Position numbers and translations under genes: made by a program. Positions 31,152 through 40,258 of a DNA stretch of 64,000 nucleotides are shown one piece after another (the first letter of the stretch is position 1; every line of letters starts with the position of its first letter). Under the pieces are notes generated by a model. That model was not told the origin of the DNA. It made no database searches and worked only from the letters and a program-made list of their open reading frames with translations. Origin of the DNA: JAGOCV01 sp049445855 (lineage in GTDB: Bacteria > Pseudomonadota > Gammaproteobacteria > Burkholderiales > Burkholderiaceae_C); contig NZ_JBMSDV010000007.1 in assembly GCF_049445855.1 (NCBI RefSeq), positions 116,716 through 180,715 of the forward strand, in the 5' to 3' direction.

Positions 31152-32630
31152 TCAGAAGCCCTCCGGGCGGCGGAGGTGGAAATCGGTGGCCTGCTGGAAG
31201 CGGTGCGCCGCGTTGAGCAGGCGCGCTTCGCCGAAGTAGTTGCCGATGAGTTGCAGGCCCACCGGCATGCCGCCTTCGCCGAAGCCACAGGGCACGCTCA
31301 TGCCGGGCAGGCCCGCGAGCGAGCCGGGCAGCGTGAAGATGTCCGCAAGGTAGTTGGCGACCGGGTCGTCGGCCTTGTCGCCGAGCTTCCATGCCACCGT
31401 CGGTGCGACGGGGCCGGCGATCACGTCGCATTGCTCGAACGCACTCTGGAAATCGTTCGCGATCATGCGGCGGATCTTTTGCGCCTGCAGGTAGTACGCG
31501 TCGTAGTAGCCGTGCGAGAGCACATAGGTGCCGATCATGATGCGGCGCTTCACTTCGTCGCCGAAGCCTTCGGCGCGCGTCTTCCTGTACATGTCGGTGA
31601 GGTCGTCGTAGGCCTTCGCGCGATGGCCGAACTTCACGCCGTCGAAGCGGCTCAGGTTGGAACTCGCTTCGGCGGGCGCGATGATGTAGTACACGGGAAT
31701 CGAGAGCTCGGTGCGCGGCAGCGTGATGTCCACCAGCGTCGCGCCGAGCTTCCTGTACTCGGCAAGCGCGGCATCGATGGCGGCGCGCACGTCGGGCGCC
31801 AGGCCTTCACCGAAAAATTCTTTCGGAATGCCGATGCGCAAACCTTCGAGTGAATCGTTCAGGCGCAACGAAAAATCTTCAGCGGGCACATCGAGCGAGG
31901 TCGAGTCGCGATCGGGATCGGGCCCGCACATCTGCGACAACAGCAGCGCGCAGTCTTCGGCCGACACCGCCATCGGCCCGGCCTGGTCGAGTGACGAAGC
32001 GAAGGCGATCATGCCGTAGCGCGACGCGCGTCCGTACGTGGGCTTGATGCCGGTGATGCCGCAGAACGACGCGGGTTGGCGGATCGATCCGCCGGTGTCG
32101 GTACCGGTCACGGCGGGCAGCAGGCGTGCGGCCACGGCCGCTGCGCTGCCGCCCGACGAACCGCCCGGAATGCGCGAGACATCCCACGGGTTCTTCACCG
32201 GCTTGTACGCGGAGTTCTCGTTGGAAGAGCCCATCGCGAACTCGTCGCAGTTGAGCTTGCCGAGCGACACCGCGCCAGCCTGCGCGAGCTTCGTCACCAC
32301 GGTGGCGTCGAAGGGCGAGCGATAGCCTTCGAGCATCTTCGAGCCGGCGGTGGTCGGCGCATCTTTCGTGACGAAGATGTCCTTGTGCGCGATCGGCACG
32401 CCTTCGAGTGCGCCGGCATTGCCGGAAGCGATGCGCGCGTCGGCGGCGCGCGCCGCGTCGAGCGCTGCGTCCTCGTTCACCGAGAGGAATGCGCCGAGGC
32501 CGTCGTTCTGCCGGATGCGGGCGATGAAGTGCTGTGTGGCTTCGACGGCCGAGACATCTTTCTCGCGCAGCATCTTCGCGAGCTGCGCGACGCCCTGGAC
32601 GTGCAGGTCCTTGCTGTTGAGCGCGCTCAT
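31152..32630 (-). CDS. gatA: Aspartyl/glutamyl-tRNA amidotransferase subunit A
   Basis: 492 residues. The glutaminase subunit of GatCAB, with the amidase-signature triad: lysine in PIAHKDIF, cis-serine in PGGSSGGSAAAVAARL, nucleophile in GTDTGGSIRQPASFCG. ISRIPGG-like VSRIPGGSS and LDQAGPMAVSAEDCALLL are typical of GatA. The ATG overlaps the gatC stop (ATGA). It is easy to separate from the AtzE/AtzF paralogues in the same window by its lack of the AtzF C-terminal domain and by the gat context. Confidence 0.97.
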   Translation of the reverse strand: MSALNSKDLHVQGVAQLAKMLREKDVSAVEATQHFIARIRQNDGLGAFLSVNEDAALDAARAADARIASGNAGALEGVPIAHKDIFVTKDAPTTAGSKMLEGYRSPFDATVVTKLAQAGAVSLGKLNCDEFAMGSSNENSAYKPVKNPWDVSRIPGGSSGGSAAAVAARLLPAVTGTDTGGSIRQPASFCGITGIKPTYGRASRYGMIAFASSLDQAGPMAVSAEDCALLLSQMCGPDPDRDSTSLDVPAEDFSLRLNDSLEGLRIGIPKEFFGEGLAPDVRAAIDAALAEYRKLGATLVDITLPRTELSIPVYYIIAPAEASSNLSRFDGVKFGHRAKAYDDLTDMYRKTRAEGFGDEVKRRIMIGTYVLSHGYYDAYYLQAQKIRRMIANDFQSAFEQCDVIAGPVAPTVAWKLGDKADDPVANYLADIFTLPGSLAGLPGMSVPCGFGEGGMPVGLQLIGNYFGEARLLNAAHRFQQATDFHLRRPEGF

Positions 32631-32926
32631 TCGATCACCTTCGGCACGAGGAAGAGGCCACGTTCGACAGCAGGCGCGCTTTGCTGGTTGGCTTCGCGCA
32701 TGTCGGGTTCGGAGGCGACGTCGTCACGCAGACGAAGAGTTACATCCTGGATGGCTGCCACGGGGTGGGACAGGGGCTCCACACCCGAGGTATCCACAGC
32801 CTGCATCTTCCCGACGATGTCGAAGAAGCCGTTGATCTGTGTGAGCATGCGCTCGCTTTCGTCGGGGCTCAGTTCGAGCCGCGCAAGGTTGGCGATGCGT
32901 GCGATGTCGGAAGAGGTCAGGGACAT
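32627..32926 (-). CDS. gatC: Aspartyl/glutamyl-tRNA amidotransferase subunit C
   Basis: 99 residues, the small belt subunit that stabilises GatA on GatB. IARIANLARLELSPDESERMLTQINGFFDIVGKMQAVDTSGVEPLSHP, then LRLRDDVASEP and ERGLFLVPKVIE, match GatC along the whole length. It heads the leftward gatCAB operon and diverges from mreB across 225 bases. Confidence 0.96.
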   Translation of the reverse strand: MSLTSSDIARIANLARLELSPDESERMLTQINGFFDIVGKMQAVDTSGVEPLSHPVAAIQDVTLRLRDDVASEPDMREANQQSAPAVERGLFLVPKVIE

Positions 32927-33151
32927 GATCGGGAAAACGTCGGGCCACGGGCAGAAACACCCTCGGAAAGGGGCTGCGCAGCCAAGTTATTCACAGGGGA
33001 TCGGGTATTATCCCGCCTTTGGTGCAATGGCTCGGTTCGAATGGCGGAAATGCCGCCAAAACACGGGTTTACGCATCCAAAAACCGGATTTTCGATCACT
33101 GAATACTGGCGATGGGCCGCCGAAGTGCTGTCTGTGCCTGAGAGGACTGTA

Positions 33152-34195
33152 ATGTTTGGAGCTTTCCGTCGGTACTTTTCCACCGACCTGGCGATTGACC
33201 TTGGCACCGCCAACACCCTGATCTTCGTGCGCGACAAGGGCATCGTCCTCGACGAACCTTCCGTCGTCGCCATCCGCCACGAAGGCGGCCCGCAGGGCAA
33301 GAAAACCATCCAGGCCGTCGGCCACGAAGCCAAGGCCATGCTGGGCAAGGTGCCCGGCAACATCGAGGCCATCCGCCCCATGAAGGACGGCGTGATCGCC
33401 GACTTCACCGTCACCGAGCAGATGCTCAAGCAGTTCATCAAGATGGTCCACCCGCGCTCGGTGCTCAGGCCGAGCCCGCGCATCATCATCTGCGTGCCCT
33501 GCGGCTCCACCCAGGTCGAGCGCCGCGCCATCCGTGAATCGGCACTCGGTGCCGGTGCTTCCGAGGTGTACCTGATCGAGGAGCCGATGGCTGCCGCGAT
33601 CGGGGCCGGCCTGCCGGTCTCTGAAGCGTCCGGCTCGATGGTCGTGGACATCGGTGGCGGCACGACCGAGGTGGGCGTGATCTCGCTGGGTGGCATGGTC
33701 TACAAGGGCAGCGTCCGCGTGGGCGGCGACCGCTTCGACGACGCGATCATCAACTACATCCGCCGCAACTACGGCATGCTGATCGGCGAGCCGACGGCAG
33801 AAGCCATCAAGAAGAGCATCGGCTCGGCCTTCCCCGGTTCCGAGGTGAAGGAAATGGAAGTGAAGGGCCGCAACCTCTCCGAGGGTGTGCCGCGCAGCTT
33901 CACGATCTCGTCCAACGAAATCCTCGAAGCGCTGACCGATCCGCTGAACAACATCGTGTCGGCAGTGAAGAACGCGCTGGAACAGACGCCGCCCGAACTG
34001 GGCGCCGACATCGCCGAGCGCGGCATGATGCTCACCGGCGGCGGCGCGCTGCTGCGCGATCTGGACCGCCTGCTCGCCGAAGAGACCGGCCTGCCCGTGC
34101 TGGTGGCCGAAGACCCGCTGACCTGCGTGGTCCGCGGATGTGGCATTGCCCTGCAGCGCATGGAGCGACTGGGAAGCATCTTCACGAGCGAATGA
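33152..34195 (+). CDS. mreB: Rod shape-determining protein MreB
   Basis: 347 residues, full length. The bacterial actin that directs lateral wall synthesis. LAIDLGTANTLIFVRDKGIVLDEPSVVAI is the phosphate-1 loop, GSMVVDIGGGTTEVGVISLGG the phosphate-2 loop, and MMLTGGGALLRDLDRLL the adenosine motif. GAGAGG six bases before the ATG sets the start. A TATTAT at 33006-33011 is a possible -10 element. First gene of mreB-mreC-mreD-mrdA. Confidence 0.98.
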   Translation: MFGAFRRYFSTDLAIDLGTANTLIFVRDKGIVLDEPSVVAIRHEGGPQGKKTIQAVGHEAKAMLGKVPGNIEAIRPMKDGVIADFTVTEQMLKQFIKMVHPRSVLRPSPRIIICVPCGSTQVERRAIRESALGAGASEVYLIEEPMAAAIGAGLPVSEASGSMVVDIGGGTTEVGVISLGGMVYKGSVRVGGDRFDDAIINYIRRNYGMLIGEPTAEAIKKSIGSAFPGSEVKEMEVKGRNLSEGVPRSFTISSNEILEALTDPLNNIVSAVKNALEQTPPELGADIAERGMMLTGGGALLRDLDRLLAEETGLPVLVAEDPLTCVVRGCGIALQRMERLGSIFTSE

Positions 34196-34218
34196 CGCCC
34201 GCGTTGCAGTCCTGAGCC

Positions 34219-35157
34219 ATGCCACTGGGGACCCTGGACCGCACGCCTCCCCCCTTCTTCAAGCAGGGGCCCTCGGCGCTGTCCAAACTGATCGTATTCA
34301 GCGCGCTCGCGCTGTTCCTGATGGTCGCGGACACGCGCCTGAACATTTCCCAACCCATCCGCACGGCGGTGGCCACGGTGCTTTATCCCGTGCAGTGGCT
34401 CGCCTTGCGTCCCGTGCTGCTGCTGCGCGGGGGCGGCCAGTATTTCGCCGACCTGCAGCAGGCGCAGCAGAGCGACGCGCAATCGCGCGAACGCCTCGCA
34501 AAGCAGGCCCAGCGCGCCAACCAGGTCGAAGAACTCGCCGGCGAGAACGAGCGCCTGCGCCGCCTGCTGGGTCTGCGCGAGCGCGTGACCGCACCCGGCC
34601 GCGCAGCCGAGGTGCTGCACGAAGCAGCCGATCCGTATTCCCGCAAGGTGATCATCGACAAGGGCCTCGGCCAGGGCGTGCAGCCGGGCTCGGCGGTCAT
34701 CGACGAATTCGGTGTGCTCGGGCAAGTGACGCGCGTGTACCCGCTGCTGAGCGAGGTGACGCTCGTCATCGACCGCGATCTTTCCATTCCCGTGCTCAAC
34801 ACGCGCACCAACGCGCGCAACGTCGCCTTCGGTGAACCCAGCCGCGACGGCGGCGCGCTGGAGTTGCGTTTCATCGCCGCCAATGCCGATGTGAAGGAAG
34901 GCGACCTGCTCGTCACCAGCGGTGTGGATGGCGTGTACCCCGGCGGTTTGCCGGTGGCGCGCGTGGACAAGGTGGAGCGGCGTGCCGAGTCGGCCTTTGC
35001 GCGCATTTACTGCACGCCGCTCGCGCTGGTGGGCGGTGCACGCTACGTGGTCGTGCTCGACCCGGTGGGCAAGATCGAGCTGCCGAAGGATGAGCCCGCA
35101 AGTACAGCAGGTGCAGCAAAGTCAAGGGCACCCGCGAAGAAAGGTCCCGCGCCATGA
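34219..35157 (+). CDS. mreC: Rod shape-determining protein MreC
   Basis: 312 residues. A membrane helix (about 19-45, ALSKLIVFSALALFLMVADTRL) is followed by a coiled coil (about 70-110, RERLAKQAQRANQVEELAGENERLRRLLGLRE), then two beta-barrel domains with VIIDKGLGQGVQPGSAVIDEFGVLGQVTRVYP and GDLLVTSGVDGVYPGGLPVARV. MreC is periplasmic and links MreB to PBP2 and RodA. The basic C-terminal tail is Ala/Lys-rich. The stop overlaps the mreD start by four bases. Confidence 0.96.
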   Translation: MPLGTLDRTPPPFFKQGPSALSKLIVFSALALFLMVADTRLNISQPIRTAVATVLYPVQWLALRPVLLLRGGGQYFADLQQAQQSDAQSRERLAKQAQRANQVEELAGENERLRRLLGLRERVTAPGRAAEVLHEAADPYSRKVIIDKGLGQGVQPGSAVIDEFGVLGQVTRVYPLLSEVTLVIDRDLSIPVLNTRTNARNVAFGEPSRDGGALELRFIAANADVKEGDLLVTSGVDGVYPGGLPVARVDKVERRAESAFARIYCTPLALVGGARYVVVLDPVGKIELPKDEPASTAGAAKSRAPAKKGPAP

Positions 35158-35672
35158 TCATGCGCCCCGGTCAGCAACTGCTGTTGCCTGCCAACCCTCT
35201 TTTCATCTGGGGCAGCCTGGTCTTCGCGCTGTTCGTGAACATGCTGCCGCTGGGCCGCGCACCCTGGATGCCCGACGTGCTCGCGCTCGTCATCGTGTTC
35301 TGGAGCGTGCACCAGCCGCTGCGCGTGGGCATCGGTGCGGCCTTCATCTTCGGGATGGCGATGGACGTGCACCAGTCCGCGCTGCTCGGTCAGCATGCAC
35401 TGGCCTACACCGTGTTGTCATTCTTCGCGATCACCGTGCACCGGCGTCTGCTGTGGTTCACCGTGCCTTCGCAGGCGCTGCAGGTGTTGCCACTGTTCGT
35501 GGCGGCGCGCTTCATCGAATGGATGGTGCGCCTGGCCGCGGGCGATTCGTTCCCGGGGTTCTCGCTGCTGCTGTCGCCCGTGTTCGAGGCCTTGCTCTGG
35601 CCCGTCGTGTCGGTGCTGCTGCTTGCACCGCAGCGCCGCGCGCCGGACCCGGACGAGAATCGTCCGCTGTAA
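35154..35672 (+). CDS. mreD: Rod shape-determining protein MreD
   Basis: 172 residues with about five membrane helices (LFIWGSLVFALFVNMLPLG; VLALVIVFWSVHQPLRVGIGAAFIFGMAMDVHQSALLGQHALAYTVLSFF). The GMAMDVHQSALLGQHAL segment is the MreD signature. It is an inner-membrane partner of MreC in the elongation complex. The start overlaps mreC by ATGA; 57 bases separate it from mrdA. Confidence 0.95.
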   Translation: MIMRPGQQLLLPANPLFIWGSLVFALFVNMLPLGRAPWMPDVLALVIVFWSVHQPLRVGIGAAFIFGMAMDVHQSALLGQHALAYTVLSFFAITVHRRLLWFTVPSQALQVLPLFVAARFIEWMVRLAAGDSFPGFSLLLSPVFEALLWPVVSVLLLAPQRRAPDPDENRPL

Positions 35673-35729
35673 CGCCGGTTGTGATCCGCGCATCGCAGCG
35701 ATAACATCCCCCGAATCCGTCCCACTGCC

Positions 35730-37700
35730 ATGACCGAGTTGCGCAATGTCGAAGCCGACCTGATGCGGTTCCGCACGCGGGTGCTGGTGATCGGCGCGGT
35801 CGTGCTGTTCGCGTTCGCGTTGCTGCTCTCGCGGCTCATCTACCTGCAGGTGGTGCGCCATGACGATCTGGCCGCGCAGGCCGAAAGCAACCGCACGGCG
35901 GTGGTGCCCATCGTGCCCAACCGCGGCCTCATCCTCGATCGCAACGGCATCGTGCTGGCCACGAACTACTCGGCCTACACGCTGGAGATCACGCCATCCA
36001 AAGCCGGCGACGTGCAGGCCACCATCGAACAGTTGGGCGAGCTCGTCGACATCCAGCCGCGTGACCTGCGACGCTTCAAGCGGCTCATGGAGGAGTCGCG
36101 CAACTTCGAGTCCGTGCCCATCCGCACCAAGCTGACCGACGAAGAGGTCGCGCGCTTCACTGCGCAGCGCTACCGCTTCCCGGGTGTGGAGATCAAGGCA
36201 CGCCTGTTCCGCAACTATCCGTATGGTGAACTTGCCAGCCACGTGATCGGCTACATCGGCCGCATCAACCAGGCGGAGAAGAAGGCAATGGAGGAGTGGG
36301 GCGACGAGGAGCAGGCCAACTACAAGGGCACCGAATACATCGGCAAGCTCGGCGTGGAGCAGAGTTTCGAGTCGCAACTGCACGGCATCACGGGCGTCGA
36401 GCAGATGGAGACCTCGGCGGGCGGCCGCGCGGTGCGCCGCCTGGCCAGCAGCCCGTCCACACCGGGCAACACGGTCATGTTGTCGATCGACATCAAGCTG
36501 CAGAAACTGGTGGAAGACCTGTACGGTGACCGGCGCGGCGCATTGGTCGCCATCGACCCGAAGACCGGTCAGGTGCTGGCCTTCGTGAGCAAGCCGACGT
36601 TCGACCCGAACCTGTTCGTGGACGGCATCGACGTGGAGAACTGGACCGCGCTCAACGAGTCGATCGACCGGCCGCTGCTCAACCGCGCGCTGCGCGGCAC
36701 TTACCCGCCGGGCTCGACCTACAAGCCCTTCATGGCGCTCGCGGCACTGCAGACCGGCACGCGCGCGGCCAACGTCATCGTGCAGGACAACGCGTCGTGG
36801 ACCTTCGGGGGTCATACGTTCCGCAGTCATGGCGACACCGCGCTCGGCCCGGTGGACATGTACCGCAGCATCGTGAAGTCCAGCAACGTGTATTACTACT
36901 CGCTCGCCAACGAGATGGGCGTGGATGCGATGCACGACTTCATGAAGCCCTTGGGCTTCGGGCAGATCACCGGCATCGACATCAACGGCGAAGTGCGCGG
37001 CGTGCTGCCCAGCCAAGAATGGAAGCGCAATGCCTACCGCAAGCCGGAGCAGAAGCGCTGGTATGCGGGGGAGACAATCTCGCTGGGCATCGGCCAGGGC
37101 TACAACACCTTCACCATGCTGCAGCTTGCGCAGGCCACCGCCATCGTTGCGAACGACGGCATCAAGCACAAGCCGCAGCTCGTCATCGCCACGCAGGATT
37201 CGCTCTCGCACACGCGCGTACCGGCCCCGCCTTCGCCGGCGGAAGACCTCGGCTACAAGCCGGAGAACGTCGCCATCGTCAAGCGTGCGCTCGTCGGCGT
37301 GACCCAGGAAGGCACATCCACGCGCGTCTTCAGCGGCGCGGGCTACGTGTCCGGTGGCAAGACCGGCACGGCGCAGGCGGTGACGATCGGACAGAAGGAC
37401 AAGTACAACGCCGCGCGGCTGGAGGAGCACCAGCGCGACCACGCGCTCTACATGGCATTCGCGCCGGCCGACAACCCGAAGATCGCGCTCGCACTCATCG
37501 TCGAGAACGCGGGCTGGGGCGCGGAAGCAGCGGCACCGATCGCGCGGCGCGTGTTCGACTACTGGCTGCTGGACCAGTACCCGAGCGAAGAAGACATGGC
37601 CGCCGTGCGTCGCGGGCAGGGCGGCCCACCCATCGGCAAGCCCCGCAAGGGCGCCGAGGCCGCCTGGCCAGTGGCTGCGGGCACGGCCGCGCCCCAGTGA
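35730..37700 (+). CDS. mrdA: Penicillin-binding protein 2 (elongasome transpeptidase)
   Basis: 656 residues. One N-terminal helix (about 15-38), a pedestal domain, and the transpeptidase domain with SxxK at STYKPF (near residue 330), SxN at KSSNVYYYS and KTG at SGGKTGTAQ. The early NRGLILDRNGIVLATNYSAYTLEITP is typical of PBP2. It crosslinks lateral peptidoglycan with RodA and MreBCD. RodA, usually next in the operon, is not here; the convergent TSUP gene begins at the very next base. Confidence 0.97.
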   Translation: MTELRNVEADLMRFRTRVLVIGAVVLFAFALLLSRLIYLQVVRHDDLAAQAESNRTAVVPIVPNRGLILDRNGIVLATNYSAYTLEITPSKAGDVQATIEQLGELVDIQPRDLRRFKRLMEESRNFESVPIRTKLTDEEVARFTAQRYRFPGVEIKARLFRNYPYGELASHVIGYIGRINQAEKKAMEEWGDEEQANYKGTEYIGKLGVEQSFESQLHGITGVEQMETSAGGRAVRRLASSPSTPGNTVMLSIDIKLQKLVEDLYGDRRGALVAIDPKTGQVLAFVSKPTFDPNLFVDGIDVENWTALNESIDRPLLNRALRGTYPPGSTYKPFMALAALQTGTRAANVIVQDNASWTFGGHTFRSHGDTALGPVDMYRSIVKSSNVYYYSLANEMGVDAMHDFMKPLGFGQITGIDINGEVRGVLPSQEWKRNAYRKPEQKRWYAGETISLGIGQGYNTFTMLQLAQATAIVANDGIKHKPQLVIATQDSLSHTRVPAPPSPAEDLGYKPENVAIVKRALVGVTQEGTSTRVFSGAGYVSGGKTGTAQAVTIGQKDKYNAARLEEHQRDHALYMAFAPADNPKIALALIVENAGWGAEAAAPIARRVFDYWLLDQYPSEEDMAAVRRGQGGPPIGKPRKGAEAAWPVAAGTAAPQ

Positions 37701-38459
37701 TTACCTGAAGAACGCGTCGTAGCCCGTCTTCAGGATCAGCGCACTCACCACGAACACGAACACACCGCGGACGAAGCCCGCACCGTGCTTCAGCGCCATG
37801 CGTGTGCCCAGCACGCTGCCGATGACGTTGGCGATGGCCAACGCCAGTGCGTAGTGCCACCACACGTGTCCCTTCACCGCGAACAGGATGAGCGCGGCGA
37901 GGTTGGTGGCCGTGTTGAGGAGCTTGGCCGATGCCGAGGCATTGAGGAAGTCGTAACCGAGCCAGCGCACGAACAGGAACACGAAGAAGCTGCCGGTGCC
38001 CGGGCCGAAGAAGCCGTCATAGAAACCGATGAGCAGGCCGATGGTGCCGGCCGCGAGGGTCTCGGTGCGGCCGGCAAAGCGCGGTGCATGCACGCGACCC
38101 ATGTCCTTGCGGGCGAGGGTGTACGCCAGCACGGCGGCAAGGATGAAGGGCAGCAGCTTGCGCAGGTAGTCCGCAGAGATGACCGTCACGAGCCAGGCGC
38201 CGGCGAACGACCCGATGAAGCCTGCCGCCGCGGCGGGCAGCAACGCAGTCCAGCGCATCTCGACGCGGCGGCTGTACTGCCACGCGGCCGTGGCGGTGCC
38301 CCAGACCGACGCGCTCTTGTTGATGCCGAACAGCGTCGCCGGGTGCGTGTTGGGAAAGACTGCGAAGAGCGCGGGGACCAGAACGAGGCCGCCGCCGCCG
38401 ACGATGGAGTCCACAAACCCGGCCAGCAGCGAGGCCAGGGTGACGATGATCAGTTCCAT
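37701..38459 (-). CDS. TSUP-family (TauE/SafE) membrane exporter
   Basis: 252 residues with seven to eight membrane helices. The paired motifs ASLLAGFVDSIVGGGGLVLVPAL near the start and GLLIGFYDGFFGPGTGSFFVF in the middle are the duplicated TSUP signature; the YfcA branch is the best match. These carriers move sulphite, organosulphonates or sulphur-containing anions. Its stop is directly adjacent to the mrdA stop with no spacer. Substrate not deducible. Confidence 0.9.
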   Translation of the reverse strand: MELIIVTLASLLAGFVDSIVGGGGLVLVPALFAVFPNTHPATLFGINKSASVWGTATAAWQYSRRVEMRWTALLPAAAAGFIGSFAGAWLVTVISADYLRKLLPFILAAVLAYTLARKDMGRVHAPRFAGRTETLAAGTIGLLIGFYDGFFGPGTGSFFVFLFVRWLGYDFLNASASAKLLNTATNLAALILFAVKGHVWWHYALALAIANVIGSVLGTRMALKHGAGFVRGVFVFVVSALILKTGYDAFFR

Positions 38460-38500
38460 GGGAGAGAAAGTGCTGCGGAGAAAGGCAGCCGGGATTGTCG

Positions 38501-38534
38501 CGGAAAACAAAAAGGCGCCGGTCACGGCGCCTTT
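38501..38534 (-). terminator. Intrinsic terminator, leftward
   Basis: On the minus strand a 10-bp stem AAAGGCGCCG/CGGCGCCTTT with a 4-base loop is followed by TTTTTGTTTT. It stands upstream of the TSUP start and downstream of no gene on that strand, so it either ends an unannotated short leftward transcript or acts as an attenuator in the TSUP leader. Confidence 0.75.
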
Positions 38535-38754
38535 GAAGGGCAACCCGATGGGAGTGCCCGGAATATTTTTGGACGAATTCTTGGAATGTCTCCTCAGTCC
38601 CTCGTCCTCACGAGCGTGTCGGCCCGTTTGCGAGTGGAATGACTGTAACGGCTGCACCGAGTCTGTGCATTAGGACTTACCCGTGCGTCGGCGCGGCGTG
38701 CGTTTTGTCCGCGATGTGAGAAAAGTCGCGGACTGGCGCGGGGTTGGGCCGCTT

Positions 38755-38770
38755 TGGCACGACTTGTGCT
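38755..38770 (+). promoter_or_regulatory. Sigma-54 promoter of amtB
   Basis: TGGCACG-ACTT-GTGCT has the invariant -24 GG and -12 GC ten bases apart and differs from the consensus only at the first base of the -12 box. It lies 36 bases upstream of the amtB ATG, consistent with nitrogen-limited expression. Confidence 0.78.
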
Positions 38771-38806
38771 CCATGCACCAAAGTAGTCATAACAAAGGCG
38801 CCAGAC

Positions 38807-40246
38807 ATGAATTTCGCGCAAAAAGCCATACGCCGTATGGCGGTCGGGTTGGGAACCGTGGTCTTGGGATTGGGGATGTTGGGAGGAACGGGGCACTCGC
38901 ATGCGCAGGCACCTTCTGCTCCCGCTGCGCCATCGGCAACCGCCGCGCCTGCCGTGGTCGTCGCTGCAGCGCCCGCGGTGGCCGAAACTGCACCGGCACC
39001 GGTCACACGCCCCGGTCTCGTGGATCAGAGTTCCCTCAACGGTGCAGACACCGCCTGGATGCTGGTGTCCACGGCGCTGGTCCTGCTCATGACGCTGCCC
39101 GGCATCGCGCTCTTCTACGCCGGCATGGTGCGCAAGAAAAGCGTGCTCAACACCATGGCCTGCGTCGTCGGCATCGCGGCGCTGGTGTCCATCCTCTGGT
39201 TTGCGGCGGGTTATTCGTGGGCGTTCACGCCGGGTAGCGGATTCATCGGCGACACCTCGCGCATGTGGTTCGCCGGTATGGACTACATGAAGGAGGCCGG
39301 CAAGGTGTCGGTGAGTCATGTGGCGCCGAACATTCCCGAGTCGGTCTACGCGATGTTCCAACTGACCTTTGCGATCATCACGGCCGCCCTGATCGTCGGC
39401 GCATTCGTGGAGCGCATGCGCTTCTCGGCCATGTTGTGGTTCATCGGCATGTGGTCGCTGCTGGTTTATGCGCCGATCGCGCACTGGGTCTGGGAGCCGG
39501 GCGGCTGGCTCGCCCAGATGGGAGCGCTGGACTTTGCGGGTGGTGCGGTGGTGCACATCAACGCAGGCGTATCGGGGCTGGTGTGTGCTTACATGCTCGG
39601 CCCGCGCCTGGGTTACGGGCGCGAACCTTTCGAGCCTTTCAACCTCGGTCTGACGATGGCCGGCGCCGGCATGCTGTGGGTCGGCTGGTTCGGCTTCAAT
39701 GCGGGCTCTGCCGTGGCGGCCGATGGTCGCGCAGGGCTGGCCATGCTGGTCACGCATCTGGCGGCATCGGCCGGCGCGCTGGCGTGGATGGCGGGTGAAT
39801 GGACGGTGCGTGGCAGGCCTTCATTGCTGGGTCTGTGTTCGGGCCTGGTGGCCGGACTGGTCGCGGTGACACCTGCCGCAGGGTTCATCACGCCGGGCTC
39901 GGCGGTGATCATCGGCGTGGTGGCGGGCCTGGCCTGCTACTGGGGCGCCACGGGTCTCAAACGCCTGCTGCGCGCGGACGATTCGCTCGACGTGTTCGGC
40001 GTGCATGGCATCGGTGGCATCGTGGGCTCGCTGCTCACCGGCCTGCTGGCCAGCAAGACAGTGTCGGGCGTGGAGGGCAACTTCCTCACACAGCTCATCA
40101 GCGTCGGGGCCGTGGCTGCCTACAGTGCCATCGGCACGGCGGTGTTGCTGGGGTTGACCATCGTGATCGTGGGCCTGCGTGCTGACGAACAGGCCGAGCA
40201 GACCGGCCTGGACATCGCACAGCACCGCGAACGCATCGGCCACTGA
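38807..40246 (+). CDS. amtB: Ammonium transporter AmtB
   Basis: 479 residues. A signal peptide (about 1-34) and an Ala/Pro-rich stretch precede eleven membrane helices. DTAWMLVSTALVLLMTLPGIALFYAGMVRKKSVL starts the Amt domain. The twin histidines of the pore appear in GGAVVHINAGVSGL and FGVHGIGGIVGSLLTG. It conducts ammonium into the cell during nitrogen shortage. The glnK partner gene, usually next to amtB, is missing here, although the sigma-54 promoter marks it as nitrogen regulated. Confidence 0.95.
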   Translation: MNFAQKAIRRMAVGLGTVVLGLGMLGGTGHSHAQAPSAPAAPSATAAPAVVVAAAPAVAETAPAPVTRPGLVDQSSLNGADTAWMLVSTALVLLMTLPGIALFYAGMVRKKSVLNTMACVVGIAALVSILWFAAGYSWAFTPGSGFIGDTSRMWFAGMDYMKEAGKVSVSHVAPNIPESVYAMFQLTFAIITAALIVGAFVERMRFSAMLWFIGMWSLLVYAPIAHWVWEPGGWLAQMGALDFAGGAVVHINAGVSGLVCAYMLGPRLGYGREPFEPFNLGLTMAGAGMLWVGWFGFNAGSAVAADGRAGLAMLVTHLAASAGALAWMAGEWTVRGRPSLLGLCSGLVAGLVAVTPAAGFITPGSAVIIGVVAGLACYWGATGLKRLLRADDSLDVFGVHGIGGIVGSLLTGLLASKTVSGVEGNFLTQLISVGAVAAYSAIGTAVLLGLTIVIVGLRADEQAEQTGLDIAQHRERIGH

Positions 40247-40258
40247 CCAGGCGCGTCC

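Larger units (their letters stand above)
38460..38806. other. Intergenic region between the TSUP gene and amtB
   Basis: 347 bases without a convincing gene. It contains, from left to right, a leftward terminator at 38501-38534, a stretch with no recognised signal, and the sigma-54 promoter of amtB. Neither strand has a long open frame with a ribosome-binding site. Confidence 0.6.

Noticed and set aside
35418..37442. 674-codon open frame on the minus strand
   Set aside because: Antisense to mreD and mrdA, with biased composition and no ribosome-binding site.
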